The notes below the pieces were generated by a model. It was not told where the DNA came from and ran no database searches. It saw only the letters and a list, made by a program, of their open reading frames with translations. This document shows, one piece after another, positions 9,414 through 18,038 of a stretch of DNA of 64,000 nucleotides. Source of the stretch: Phenylobacterium soli (GTDB lineage Bacteria > Pseudomonadota > Alphaproteobacteria > Caulobacterales > Caulobacteraceae); contig NZ_QFYQ01000001.1 in the NCBI RefSeq assembly GCF_003254475.1, forward strand, positions 1,054,001 through 1,118,000, read 5' to 3'. Position 1 is the stretch's first letter. Each line of letters starts with the position of its first letter. The translations under genes and the position numbers were made by a program.

Positions 9414-10655
9414 ATGGGTTGGACGCGGCGAGCGGTGGGAGCGGCCGGCTTCGGCCTGGCGGCGTCGGCGGCCGTGAGCGCCCGGGCCGCCGCCGATCCG
9501 CTGTCCGGCGCGGCCCTCTACGCCGACGTGAAGGCCTATGCGGCCCTCGGCGAGCACCGGACCGGCACGGCCGGCGACCAGGCCTGCACGGCGTGGCTCG
9601 AACGGGCCCTGAAGCGCGAGGGCTATGCGGTCGAGCGCCAGGGCTTCGACTATCCGGTGTTCGACCTCGAGGCCGCGACCGTCACGGTCGATGGGGCGAG
9701 CGTTCCGGCCTTTCCGCTCTGGACGCCGGCGGCGGGGCAGGCGTCGGCGCGGATCACGGCCGAGCCGGCCCGCGGCGCGATCGCGGTGCTGCGCTTCCCG
9801 TTCGGCACGGGCCACGCCCTCGAGGTCTCCCAGGCCTGGCGCAAGCCGGTCGAGGCCGCCATCGCGGCCGGCGCCAGCGGCGTGGTGGCGGTCACGGAGA
9901 ACCCGCTTGGCGAGCTCGTGGCCTTCAACTGCGCCCCCAAGCAGCCGGCCTGGCCGGTTCCGGTGGTGGCGGTCGCCGCCCGCAGCGCCGCCCTCCTGGC
10001 GACTGGATCTGAGGGCCGCATCTCGATAGCCGGCGCGATGCGTCAGGGCCGCGCCGAGAACCTGGTCGCCCGACGTCCGGGAACGGGCAAGCCGCTGATC
10101 GTCTCGACGCCCAAGAGCGGCTGGTTCGAATGCGCCGGCGAGCGGGGCTCGGGGATCGCGATCTGGCTCGGCCTCGCGCGCCGCCTGGCGGCCACGGACC
10201 GCAACCTCGTCTTCATGGCCGCCTCGGGCCACGAGTTCGACGGCTACGGCGGCCATCTCTTCGCCGAGCATCTGGCGCCCGGGCCCGCGGAGGCGCGCGG
10301 CTGGGTGCACATCGGCGCCAATGTGGCGAGCTACGACTTCGCCCTCGCGGACGGCAGGATCACCCGCCTCGACCATCCGCAGGTCAGCCGCCTGGCGGCG
10401 GCGAGCGAGGCCCTGCTGCCGGTGGCGCGCAAGGCCTTCGCGGGCCAGCTCAAGTACGAGGCGCCGATCGACATCGACAAGGAGCGCGCGCCCGGCGAGA
10501 TCGCCGAATACCAGCGGCGCGGCTACGCGCCGCTCTTCAGCCTCGTCGGCAGCCACGTCCTGCACCACACCCGCCGCGACCTGCCCGACGTGACCTCGCC
10601 GGCGATGCTGGAGCCGGTCGCCCGCGGCCTTGCGGCGGTGGTCGAGGCGATCTAG
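9414..10655 (+). CDS. Exported M28 peptidase-like protein with degenerate metal site
   Basis: 413 residues with an N-terminal twin-arginine-like signal (WTRRAVGAAGFGLAASAAVSARAAA) suggesting export. The body looks like an M28 aminopeptidase with an inserted PA-type domain: EHRTGTAGDQACTAWLERALKREGY at the start and a later LVFMAASGHEFDGYGGHLFAEHL segment. The position where M28 enzymes carry the metal ligands H and D (AHYDS) reads IVSTPKSGW here, so those ligands are lost. A catalytic role is therefore doubtful; binding or a changed activity is possible. It follows the enoyl-CoA hydratase by 7 bp and its stop overlaps that of the convergent hydratase gene by four bases. Confidence 0.7.
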   Translation: MGWTRRAVGAAGFGLAASAAVSARAAADPLSGAALYADVKAYAALGEHRTGTAGDQACTAWLERALKREGYAVERQGFDYPVFDLEAATVTVDGASVPAFPLWTPAAGQASARITAEPARGAIAVLRFPFGTGHALEVSQAWRKPVEAAIAAGASGVVAVTENPLGELVAFNCAPKQPAWPVPVVAVAARSAALLATGSEGRISIAGAMRQGRAENLVARRPGTGKPLIVSTPKSGWFECAGERGSGIAIWLGLARRLAATDRNLVFMAASGHEFDGYGGHLFAEHLAPGPAEARGWVHIGANVASYDFALADGRITRLDHPQVSRLAAASEALLPVARKAFAGQLKYEAPIDIDKERAPGEIAEYQRRGYAPLFSLVGSHVLHHTRRDLPDVTSPAMLEPVARGLAAVVEAI

Positions 10656-11476
10656 TCGCCGCCCTTGGTGCGGTAGTCGCCGAAGTCGCCGTCGCGGGCG
10701 TCCAGCGCCTGGCGGACGCCGTCGCGGAAGCGGGCGAAGGTCTCGCGGCTGGAGGGCGTGGTGAGGGCCAGCGCCTGGATCTCGGTGCCGGCGCGGATGG
10801 CTGCGCGCAGGCCCATGATCTCCATCGCCCGGTGCACCGAGCGCTTGTTCATCTGCTGCACGTCGGTGGGGATCTTGGCGACGCGTTCGGCCATGGCCAG
10901 CACCTCGGCCTCCAGCCGCTCGGCGGGGAAGGCGCGGTTGGCGAAGCCGACGCGGACGGCCTCTTGGCCGTCGATGGCGTCGCCGGTCAGCATCATCTCC
11001 ATGGCGGGCCTGAGGCCGCAGAGCCAGGCGTGGAACTGGTTGTCCGGCGGGCTCATCATGCGCACCGGCGGGTAGCCGATCTGGGCGTCTTCGGCGACGT
11101 AGACCAGGTCGCAGGCGGTCGCGAGCTCGGAGCCGCCCGCCAGGCACCAGCCGTGGACCTGGGCGATGACCGGCTTAGCCAGGTCCCAGATCCGGAAGCA
11201 GCCCTCGACCACGTGGCGGGCCCACTGGCCGGCGCCCGCCGCGGTCTGAAAGGGGTAGGGCTCGGCCGCGCCGCCGCCGAGATCGTAGCCGGCCGAGAAG
11301 CACGCCCCGGCGCCCCGCAGGATCATCACCCGGATCTGCGGATCGCGGTCGGCGGCCTCCAGTCCCTCGAGCAGCTGGGCCCGCAGGCTGTTGGAGAGGG
11401 CGTTGCGCTTCTCCGGCCGGTTCAGCGTGAAGCGCCGCACGTGCGGCGCGGGTTCGTCGACGAGCAGGATGTCCAT
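10652..11476 (-). CDS. Enoyl-CoA hydratase/isomerase family protein
   Basis: 274 residues, crotonase fold. Recognisable segments are RRFTLNRPEKRNALSNSLRAQLLEGLE, LRGAGACFSAGYDLGGG (first oxyanion segment, around residue 57-72) and VHGWCLAGGSELATACDLVYVAEDAQIGYPPVR (second segment, around 104-138). The region that usually reads E-LG-IP is replaced by MMSPPDNQFHAWLCGL, so a catalytic glutamate is not obvious and the protein may be an isomerase or hydrolase-type member. It is transcribed alone on the minus strand, convergent with the M28-like gene and divergent from glcD. Confidence 0.85.
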   Translation of the reverse strand: MDILLVDEPAPHVRRFTLNRPEKRNALSNSLRAQLLEGLEAADRDPQIRVMILRGAGACFSAGYDLGGGAAEPYPFQTAAGAGQWARHVVEGCFRIWDLAKPVIAQVHGWCLAGGSELATACDLVYVAEDAQIGYPPVRMMSPPDNQFHAWLCGLRPAMEMMLTGDAIDGQEAVRVGFANRAFPAERLEAEVLAMAERVAKIPTDVQQMNKRSVHRAMEIMGLRAAIRAGTEIQALALTTPSSRETFARFRDGVRQALDARDGDFGDYRTKGGD

Positions 11477-11568
11477 GGCCGTCCTCCCTTTTGCCCGAGC
11501 TTGCGCCGATGTCGCGGCGGCAGGGAAGCGCTGGAGCCGCGGCGCCCTTTCGCGCTAGTCAGGGCGGG

Positions 11569-13056
11569 ATGAAGATGCCCGTCCCGGACGCCGACCTGAT
11601 CGCCCGCAAGGGGGAGATCGTGAGGGCGCTGCGCAAGATCGTGCCCGGCGAGGGAGTGGTCGCCGACCCCGACGGGCTGGTCCCCTTCGAGTCGGACGGC
11701 CTCTCGGCCTATCGGCAGACGCCGATCGCGGTGGTGCTGCCCGAGACCACGGAGCAGGTCAGCCATGTGCTCAAGTGGTGCCAGGCCAACGGGGTCAAGG
11801 TGGTGCCGCGCGGCGCCGGCACCTCGCTCTCCGGCGGCTCCCTGCCGCTCACCGACGGCATCGTGCTCGGCATGGCCAAGTTCAACCAGATCCTGGAGGT
11901 GGACTACGCCAACCGCTGCGCGGTGGTTCAGCCGGGGGTGACCAACCTCGCCATCACCGGCGCGGTCCAGGCGCAGGGCTTCTATTACGCGCCCGACCCC
12001 TCCAGTCAGATCGCCTGCACGATCGGCGGCAACGTGGCCGAGAACTCCGGGGGGGTGCACTGCCTGAAGTACGGCCTGACGACCAACAACCTGCTCGGCG
12101 TCGAGATGGTGCTGATGGACGGCGAGGTCGTGCGCCTCGGCGGCCGCGGCTACGACGCCGCCGGCTACGACCTCCTGGGCCTGGTCACGGGTTCCGAAGG
12201 CCTGCTGGGCGTCGTCACCGAAGTCACGGTGCGCATCCTGCCGACCCCACCGGTGGCCAAGGCCCTGCTGCTCGGCTTCCCCTCGGTGGAGGCGGCCGGC
12301 GCGACGGTCGGCGACATCATCGCCGCGGGGGTCATCCCGGCCGGCCTGGAGATGATGGACAAGCCCGCGATCCAGGCCGCCGAGGCCTTCGTCCACGCCG
12401 GCTACCCGACCGAGGCCGAGGCCCTGCTGATCGTCGAATTGGACGGTCCGGAGGCCGAGTGCGCCGAACTGGCCGGCCACGTGAAGGCCCTGGCCCAGGC
12501 GCGCGGCGCCGACTTCATCCGCGTCAGCCGCGACGAGGCCGAGCGTCTCGCCTTCTGGGCCGGGCGCAAGGCGGCCTTCCCGGCGGTCGGGCGGCTCTCG
12601 CCGGACTATTACTGCATGGACGGCACCATCCCGCGCCGCCAGCTGCCGCAGGTCCTCACGCGCATCAACGCGCTCTCCCGCCAATACGGCCTGGGCGTCG
12701 CCAACGTCTTCCACGCCGGCGACGGCAACCTGCACCCGCTAATCCTCTACGACATCGAGAAGGACGGCGAACTCGAGAAGGCCGAGGCCTTCGGGGCTGA
12801 CATCCTCAAGCTCTGCGTCGAGGTCGGCGGAGTGCTGACCGGCGAGCACGGCGTCGGCGTCGAGAAGCGGGACCTGATGGGCGAGATGTTCGACGACACC
12901 GACCTCGCCTGCCAGCAGCGGGTCAAGTGCGCCTTCGATCCCGACGCCCTGCTCAACCCCGGTAAGGTCTTCCCGGTCCTGCACCGCTGCGCCGAGCTCG
13001 GCCGCATGCACGTGCACCGCGGCAAGATCGCCTTCCCCGAGCTTCCCAGGTTCTGA
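11569..13056 (+). CDS. glcD: Glycolate oxidase subunit GlcD (FAD-linked)
   Basis: 495 residues from the ATG at 11569, matching the roughly 499 residues of E. coli GlcD; the open frame extends upstream but without homologous sequence. FAD-binding PCMH domain with VKVVPRGAGTSLSGGSLPL and SQIACTIGGNVAENSGGVHCLKYGLTTNNLLG, then the C-terminal FAD-oxidase domain with NVFHAGDGNLHPLILYD and GGVLTGEHGVGVEKRDLM. It oxidises glycolate (or a related 2-hydroxyacid) to glyoxylate and passes electrons on through GlcE and GlcF. The stop overlaps the glcE start by one base, giving a tight glcDEF operon. Confidence 0.93.
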   Translation: MKMPVPDADLIARKGEIVRALRKIVPGEGVVADPDGLVPFESDGLSAYRQTPIAVVLPETTEQVSHVLKWCQANGVKVVPRGAGTSLSGGSLPLTDGIVLGMAKFNQILEVDYANRCAVVQPGVTNLAITGAVQAQGFYYAPDPSSQIACTIGGNVAENSGGVHCLKYGLTTNNLLGVEMVLMDGEVVRLGGRGYDAAGYDLLGLVTGSEGLLGVVTEVTVRILPTPPVAKALLLGFPSVEAAGATVGDIIAAGVIPAGLEMMDKPAIQAAEAFVHAGYPTEAEALLIVELDGPEAECAELAGHVKALAQARGADFIRVSRDEAERLAFWAGRKAAFPAVGRLSPDYYCMDGTIPRRQLPQVLTRINALSRQYGLGVANVFHAGDGNLHPLILYDIEKDGELEKAEAFGADILKLCVEVGGVLTGEHGVGVEKRDLMGEMFDDTDLACQQRVKCAFDPDALLNPGKVFPVLHRCAELGRMHVHRGKIAFPELPRF

Positions 13057-14225
13057 TGCTCGACACCCCCACCCGCATGGAGACGCCGGGCACGCCCGAA
13101 GAGGTGCTGGAGATCCTCGCCGACTGCGCCGCCAAGGCGCGGCCGATCGAGGTCATGGGCGGCGGCACCAAGCGCGGCGTCGGCCGCGTCGAGGGCGCGG
13201 TCCTGACGCTCAGCACCAAGGCGCTGGACTCCGTGCTCGACTACCAGCCGGAGGAGCTGGTGCTCACCGCCCGGCCGGGCGCCGGGCTTGCGGATCTGGA
13301 GCGGCTGGTGACGTCCGAGAACCAGATGCTGCCGTTCGAGCCGCCGAGCCTCGTCAAGCTGCTCGGAGCCAAGGGAGAGCCGACCCTCGGCGGCGTGCTG
13401 GCCGCCAATCTGTCCGGCCCGCGCCGCGTGCGCGCCGGGGCGGCCCGCGACCACCTGCTGGGCTTCTCCGCGGTCAGCGGCCGCGGCGAGGTCTTCAAGG
13501 CCGGGGGCAAGGTGGTGAAGAACGTCACCGGCTATGACCTCTCCAAGCTGATGGCCGGCTCCTGGGGAACGCTGGCGGTGCTGACCGAGGTGACCATCAA
13601 GGTGCTGCCGCGGGCCAAGACCGAGGCGAGCCTGCTGGTCTTCGGCCTCGACGACCGACGGGCGATCCAAGCCATGTCGCGGGCGCTGAACGCGCCGGTC
13701 GAGGTCTCGGGCGCGGCGCACCTGCCCCTCGCGGTCGCCGCCCGGCCGCCGCTCGCGGCCCAGATGCCGGTGACAGTGCTCAGGCTCGAAGGTTTCGAGG
13801 CCTCGGTCGCCGCGCGGGTGGAGAGCCTGGCCGAGGCTCTGCGCGAATTCGGCCGGGTCGACCGGCTCGATGCGGAGCACTCGCGCGAGTTCTGGGCCCA
13901 GGTGCGCGAGGTGGATGCCTTCCAGGCCGACCCGCGCCCGCTGTGGCGCGTCTCGGTCCCGCCGGCCGCCGGCTGGCGTATCGGCGAGGCCCTCTCCGAC
14001 GTGGTGTACGACTGGGGCGGCGGGCTCGTCTGGGCGCTGTCCGACGATGCTTCGGCGGTGCGCCGGGCGGCCCGTTCGGCCGGCGGCCACGCCACTCTCT
14101 ATCGCGGCCAGGCCGAGGCGACCGCGTTCGAGCCGCTGGACGGCGCGCTCGCGGCCCTGACGGCGCGGGTCAAGGCGGCGTTCGATCCGCAGGGGATCCT
14201 CAATCCCGGCCGGACGGGGATCTGA
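13056..14225 (+). CDS. glcE: Glycolate oxidase subunit GlcE
   Basis: 389 residues, a second FAD-binding PCMH-type subunit, shorter than GlcD. Typical segments are PIEVMGGGTKRGVGR near residue 30, LVLTARPGAGLADLERLV, and GGVLAANLSGPRRVRAGAARDHLLGFSAVSGRGEVFKAGGKVVKNVTGYDLSKLM. The C-terminus ends FDPQGILNPGR, as usual in these oxidases. It works with GlcD and the iron-sulphur subunit GlcF in membrane-associated glycolate oxidation. It starts on the last base of the glcD stop and ends two bases before the glcF start, so translation is coupled. Confidence 0.92.
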   Translation: MLDTPTRMETPGTPEEVLEILADCAAKARPIEVMGGGTKRGVGRVEGAVLTLSTKALDSVLDYQPEELVLTARPGAGLADLERLVTSENQMLPFEPPSLVKLLGAKGEPTLGGVLAANLSGPRRVRAGAARDHLLGFSAVSGRGEVFKAGGKVVKNVTGYDLSKLMAGSWGTLAVLTEVTIKVLPRAKTEASLLVFGLDDRRAIQAMSRALNAPVEVSGAAHLPLAVAARPPLAAQMPVTVLRLEGFEASVAARVESLAEALREFGRVDRLDAEHSREFWAQVREVDAFQADPRPLWRVSVPPAAGWRIGEALSDVVYDWGGGLVWALSDDASAVRRAARSAGGHATLYRGQAEATAFEPLDGALAALTARVKAAFDPQGILNPGRTGI

Positions 14226-14227
14226 CC

Positions 14228-15514
14228 ATGCGCACCCACTTCAGCCCAGAACAGCTCGCCGATCCCGACTACGCCCGGAGCCAGCAGGCGCTGCGCAAAT
14301 GCGTGCACTGCGGCTTCTGCACGGCCACCTGCCCGACCTATGTGCTGACCGGCGACGAGCGTGACAGCCCGCGCGGCCGCATCGAGCTGATCCGCACCAT
14401 GCTGGAGAAGGGCGGGCGCCCGACCAAGGAGATGGTCACCCACGTCGACCGCTGCCTGTCGTGCCTGGCCTGCACCACCACCTGCCCGTCGGGCGTCGAC
14501 TACGCCCAGCTGATCGGCCACGCCCGGGCCTACATCGAAGACCATCACCGGCGTCCCCCCTGGGAGCGGCTGCTGCGCTGGTTGATCCCGGCGGTGATGA
14601 CCAACCCGCATCGGTTGAAAGCCGCGCTGGCCCTCGGCCGTTCGGTCCAGCACCTGGAGCCCTGGTTCCACCGCCTGCGCCTGGGTCCGATCGCCGCCCT
14701 GCTGCGGCTCGTTCCGTCGCCGATGAAGCCGCCCCGCGGCCCGGGGACCTATCCCGCCGTCGAGGCGCGGCGCGGGCGGGTGATCCTGCTGCAGGGCTGC
14801 GTCGAGCCGGCCATGGCGCCGCAGGTCCGGGAGGCCGCCGTCCGCCTGCTGGCGCGGGCGGGCTACGACGTCGTGCTGGCCGCCGGCGAGGGCTGTTGCG
14901 GGGCCCTGTCGGAGCACCTCGGCCGCACCGAAGAGGCGCGCGGCATGGCCCGCAAGAACGTGCTCGCCTGGGGCCATGTGGCGCCCGACGCCATCGTCAC
15001 CACCGCGGCCGGCTGCGGCACGACGCTGAAGGCCTACGGCCACCTGCTCGGTGAGGCCGGCGCGCCGGTGGCGGCCAAGGCCCGCGACATCCTGGAGTTC
15101 CTGGCCGAGGTCGGCCTGCCGCCGCTCGCCGACCGGCCGCGCCTCAGCGTCGCCTATCACGCGCCCTGTTCGCTGCAGCACGGCCAGAAGGTGACGACGG
15201 CGCCGGCGCGGCTGCTCGCGGAGGCCGGCTTCGACGTGCGCGCGGTCCCGGAGGGGCACCTCTGCTGCGGCTCGGCCGGGGTCTACAACATCCTGCAACC
15301 GGAGTTCGCCAACCAGCTTCGCGACCGCAAGGCGGCCAACATCGTGCGGACCGGCGCGCTGGTCGTGGCCGCCGGCAATGTCGGCTGCATAGCCCAGATC
15401 GCGCCCGCGGTGCAGGCGCCGGTGGTCCATCCGGTGGAGTTGCTGGACTGGGCGACGGGCGGCCCCAGGCCGGCGTCGCTCGATCAGGTGGTGGCCGGCG
15501 CGGCCCGCACCTGA
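14228..15514 (+). CDS. glcF: Glycolate oxidase iron-sulphur subunit GlcF
   Basis: 428 residues from the ATG at 14228; an upstream in-frame extension into glcE is rejected because the protein aligns from MRTHFSPEQLADPDY. Two 4Fe-4S motifs are clear: CVHCGFCTATCPTY (about residue 25) and CLSCLACTTTCPSGVDY (about 77). Two CCG domains follow (GCCGALSEHLG and LCCGSAGVYNILQPE). It carries electrons from GlcDE to the quinone pool or another acceptor. The three genes together would feed glyoxylate into central metabolism; no malate synthase or regulator GlcC is in the window. Confidence 0.93.
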   Translation: MRTHFSPEQLADPDYARSQQALRKCVHCGFCTATCPTYVLTGDERDSPRGRIELIRTMLEKGGRPTKEMVTHVDRCLSCLACTTTCPSGVDYAQLIGHARAYIEDHHRRPPWERLLRWLIPAVMTNPHRLKAALALGRSVQHLEPWFHRLRLGPIAALLRLVPSPMKPPRGPGTYPAVEARRGRVILLQGCVEPAMAPQVREAAVRLLARAGYDVVLAAGEGCCGALSEHLGRTEEARGMARKNVLAWGHVAPDAIVTTAAGCGTTLKAYGHLLGEAGAPVAAKARDILEFLAEVGLPPLADRPRLSVAYHAPCSLQHGQKVTTAPARLLAEAGFDVRAVPEGHLCCGSAGVYNILQPEFANQLRDRKAANIVRTGALVVAAGNVGCIAQIAPAVQAPVVHPVELLDWATGGPRPASLDQVVAGAART

Positions 15515-15546
15515 TCTCGCGCGCTCAGGGTGGCCTCAGGTCGGGC

Positions 15547-15777
15547 TCAGTAGGCCGCGCAGGCGTCCGCCAGGCCCTTGTCGGCCGGGATCGGGGCTTC
15601 CGCCGCGCCCGCGCCGCCGGGCGGTCGACGCGAACTCACGAAATGGCCGAAGCCGGGCGGGAACCGCCGGCCTTTGGGGCCCATCGGGTGCTTGGAGAGG
15701 GACCGGAGGCGCTCGAGCAGATCCTCGAGACTTTCGCTCGATCCCGTGAGGTCGGGTTTCAGCTGCCGGTACGTCAT
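15547..15777 (-). CDS. Small hypothetical protein
   Basis: A 76-residue reading frame whose third codon positions are strongly G or C, as in neighbouring genes, and which begins with an amphipathic stretch (SLEDLLERLRSLS) followed by a Gly/Pro/Arg-rich tail. I do not recognise the family. No good ribosome-binding site precedes the ATG. Overlapping frames on the plus strand (15578-15832) are also open, so coding here is not certain. It sits alone in the 410-bp gap between glcF and the glutathione transferase. Confidence 0.35.
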   Translation of the reverse strand: MTYRQLKPDLTGSSESLEDLLERLRSLSKHPMGPKGRRFPPGFGHFVSSRRPPGGAGAAEAPIPADKGLADACAAY

Positions 15778-15925
15778 GGGACGGCGTTATGCCATTTTCC
15801 GCGACACAACGCCACAGTTAACAGGCTCGTAACTTTCTGACTTGGCCACACGTTTCGGTGATTCGTTTGACCGACGCGACGGCGCCCTCCTACGGTCCCC
15901 CACTCAAATTGAGAGGGGAAACACC
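15778..15925 (+). promoter_or_regulatory. Intergenic leader upstream of the glutathione transferase gene
   Basis: This stretch is more AT-rich than its surroundings (CCACAGTTAACAGG, CTCGTAACTTTCTGACTTGG) and ends in a strong Shine-Dalgarno GAGAGGGG at 15911-15918, seven bases before the ATG at 15926. It likely holds the promoter of the glutathione transferase gene. I see no palindromic operator. Confidence 0.35.
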
Positions 15926-16540
15926 ATGAAGCTCCATCAGTCCGTCGGCCCGAACCCGCGCGTCGTGAAGATGTTCATCGCCGAGAAGGGCGTGGACGTG
16001 CCGCGCGTCGAGGTGGACCTCATGGGCGGCGAGAACCGCCAGGACCCCTACAAGGGCAAGAACCCGGCCGGCCAGACGCCCTGCCTGGAGCTCGACAACG
16101 GCGCCTATCTCTCCGAGATCACCGCCATCTGCGAGTACCTCGAGGAGAAGCACCCGACCCCTGCGCTGATCGGCTCCACCCCGGAAGAGCGGGCGCAGAC
16201 CCGCATGTGGACCCGTCGGGTGGACCTGAAGATCTGCGAGCCCATGGCCAACGGCTTCCGCTTCGCCGAGGGCCTGCCGCTGTTCAAGGACCGCATGCTG
16301 ACCGTGCCGGAGGCCTCCCCCGGCCTGAAGGCCATGGCCAAGGACGGCGAGCAGTGGCTGGAGAGCCAGTTCAAGGGGCCCTGGATCTGCGGCGATCGCT
16401 TCAGCCTCGCCGACATCCTGCTGTTCGGCTTCATCGACTTCGGCTTCCAGGTGGGCCAGCCGCTGGACCCCGGCTTCGCCAAGCTGACCGACTGGTACAA
16501 CCGCGTGAAGGCGCGCCCGAGCGCGGCCGCCAGCGCCTGA
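15926..16540 (+). CDS. Glutathione S-transferase family protein
   Basis: 204 residues from the ATG at 15926, chosen for its strong ribosome-binding site; the upstream open frame has none. The thioredoxin-like N domain shows KLHQSVGPNPRVVKMFIAEKG, NPAGQTPCLELDNGAYLSEITAICEYLEE with the cis-proline (QTPCLEL) and the SE glutathione-contact motif. The all-helical C domain carries GPWICGDRFSLADILLFGFIDFG with the N-capping box. It conjugates or reduces electrophiles with glutathione; the substrate class is unknown. It is monocistronic, with the MFS exporter 67 bp downstream, a possible detoxification pair. Confidence 0.92.
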   Translation: MKLHQSVGPNPRVVKMFIAEKGVDVPRVEVDLMGGENRQDPYKGKNPAGQTPCLELDNGAYLSEITAICEYLEEKHPTPALIGSTPEERAQTRMWTRRVDLKICEPMANGFRFAEGLPLFKDRMLTVPEASPGLKAMAKDGEQWLESQFKGPWICGDRFSLADILLFGFIDFGFQVGQPLDPGFAKLTDWYNRVKARPSAAASA

Positions 16541-16607
16541 TCCCCGGCTGACGTCGGCGGGCGGGCTTCCGGGATACGGCTCCCGGGTCTAGGGGTTTTC
16601 CGAACCC

Positions 16608-18038
16608 ATGCAGACGCCCGCCTCCGACACCGACGCGCAGGCCTCGCCGGCGACGCCCGACGGCCTGCCGATCCCGCGCCGCTACTGGTCCATGGCCACC
16701 ATCTGGCTGGCCATGGCCATGTCGGTGCTGGACGGGGCCATCGCCAACGTGGCCCTGCCGACTATCGCGCGCGAGCTGAACGCCAGCGCCGCCTCTTCGA
16801 TATGGATCGTCAACGCCTATCAGCTGGCGATCACCGTCACCCTGCTGCCGCTGGCCGCGCTGGGCGACAAGCTGGGCTACCGGCGCGTCTACATGGCGGG
16901 CCTGGCGGTCTTCACGGCCGGCTCACTCGGCTGCGCCCTCTCGCACACCCTGACCGAGCTCACCGCCGCGCGCGTGCTGCAGGGCCTGGGCGCGGGCGGC
17001 ATCATGAGCATCAACGCCGCCCTGGTGCGCTTCACCTATCCCAAGCGCCTGCTCGGCCGGGGCATCGGCCTCAACGCCCTCGTCATCTCGATCTCCGCCG
17101 CCATCGGCCCGACGGTCGCTTCGGCGATCCTGTCGGTGGCCTCCTGGGAGTGGCTGTTCGCGATCAACGTCCCGATCGGCGCGGTGGCCATCGCCATCGC
17201 CTCGCGCGCCCTGCCGCGGACCGTCGGCTCGGGCAAGCGGATGGACTTCGTCGCCGCCGGCCTCAACGCCGTGGCCTTCGGCTTCCTGATCCTCGGCGCG
17301 GAAAGCGTCGTGCGCGAGGGGCTGGCGATCGGCCTCGCCAAGCTGGCCGTCGGCGCCGTGGCGCTCGTGATCCTCATCCGCCGGGAATTCGGCCGCCCGG
17401 CGCCGCTGGTGCCGCTGGACCTCCTGGCGATCCCGATCTTCGGCCTGTCGATCGCCACCTCGGTGGTCTCGTTCGCGGCGCAGATGCTGGCCTACGTCTC
17501 CCTGCCCTTCTACTTCCAGACCGTGCTCGGCCACTCGGCGGTGCAGACGGGTTTCCTGATGACGCCCTGGCCGCTGGCCGTCGGCGTCGCCGCGCCCCTG
17601 GCTGGACGCCTCGCCGACCGCTTCCCGGCCGGCCTGCTGGGCGGGATCGGACTTGGCCTGCTCGCCGTCGGCCTCGCCTTCCTGTCCAACCTCCATCCCG
17701 GCGCGCCGGACTGGCAGATCGTCTGGCGCATGGCGCTCTGCGGCCTGGGTTTCGGCTTCTTCCAGTCACCGAACAACCGGGCGATGCTCTCGTCCGCCCC
17801 GCTGCACCGCTCGGGCGCGGCGGGCGGCATGCTGGCCACCGCGCGCCTCCTCGGCCAGACCGCGGGCGCGCTCGCCGTCGCGGTCTTCTTCCACCTGGCC
17901 GGAACCCACGCCACGACGCTGGCCCTGATGAGCGCGGCGGGGGTGGCTGCCCTCGCGGCTTGCGTCAGCCTGCTTCGCCTGCGGATCGCGCCAAGCGCCC
18001 CGCGCGAGGAGGTCGGGCCGGTGGTCGCCGGTTCTTAG
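16608..18038 (+). CDS. MFS transporter, DHA2 family (multidrug efflux type)
   Basis: 476 residues with about 14 hydrophobic helices. The first helix carries the DHA2 signature LDGAIANVALPTIARELNAS followed by SSIWIVNAYQLAITVTLLPLAALGDKLGYRRVY (motif A) and ARVLQGLGAGGIMSIN (motif B-like with R). These proteins export hydrophobic or cationic drugs by proton antiport across the inner membrane. Single-component DHA2 pumps of the SmvA/QacA kind are closest by style. No regulator or membrane-fusion partner lies beside it. Its stop overlaps by four bases that of the convergent acyl-CoA ligase. Confidence 0.9.
   Translation: MQTPASDTDAQASPATPDGLPIPRRYWSMATIWLAMAMSVLDGAIANVALPTIARELNASAASSIWIVNAYQLAITVTLLPLAALGDKLGYRRVYMAGLAVFTAGSLGCALSHTLTELTAARVLQGLGAGGIMSINAALVRFTYPKRLLGRGIGLNALVISISAAIGPTVASAILSVASWEWLFAINVPIGAVAIAIASRALPRTVGSGKRMDFVAAGLNAVAFGFLILGAESVVREGLAIGLAKLAVGAVALVILIRREFGRPAPLVPLDLLAIPIFGLSIATSVVSFAAQMLAYVSLPFYFQTVLGHSAVQTGFLMTPWPLAVGVAAPLAGRLADRFPAGLLGGIGLGLLAVGLAFLSNLHPGAPDWQIVWRMALCGLGFGFFQSPNNRAMLSSAPLHRSGAAGGMLATARLLGQTAGALAVAVFFHLAGTHATTLALMSAAGVAALAACVSLLRLRIAPSAPREEVGPVVAGS

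Noticed and set aside
15578..15832. 84-codon plus-strand frame after glcF
   Set aside because: Overlaps a minus-strand frame with better codon-position pattern; no ribosome-binding site.
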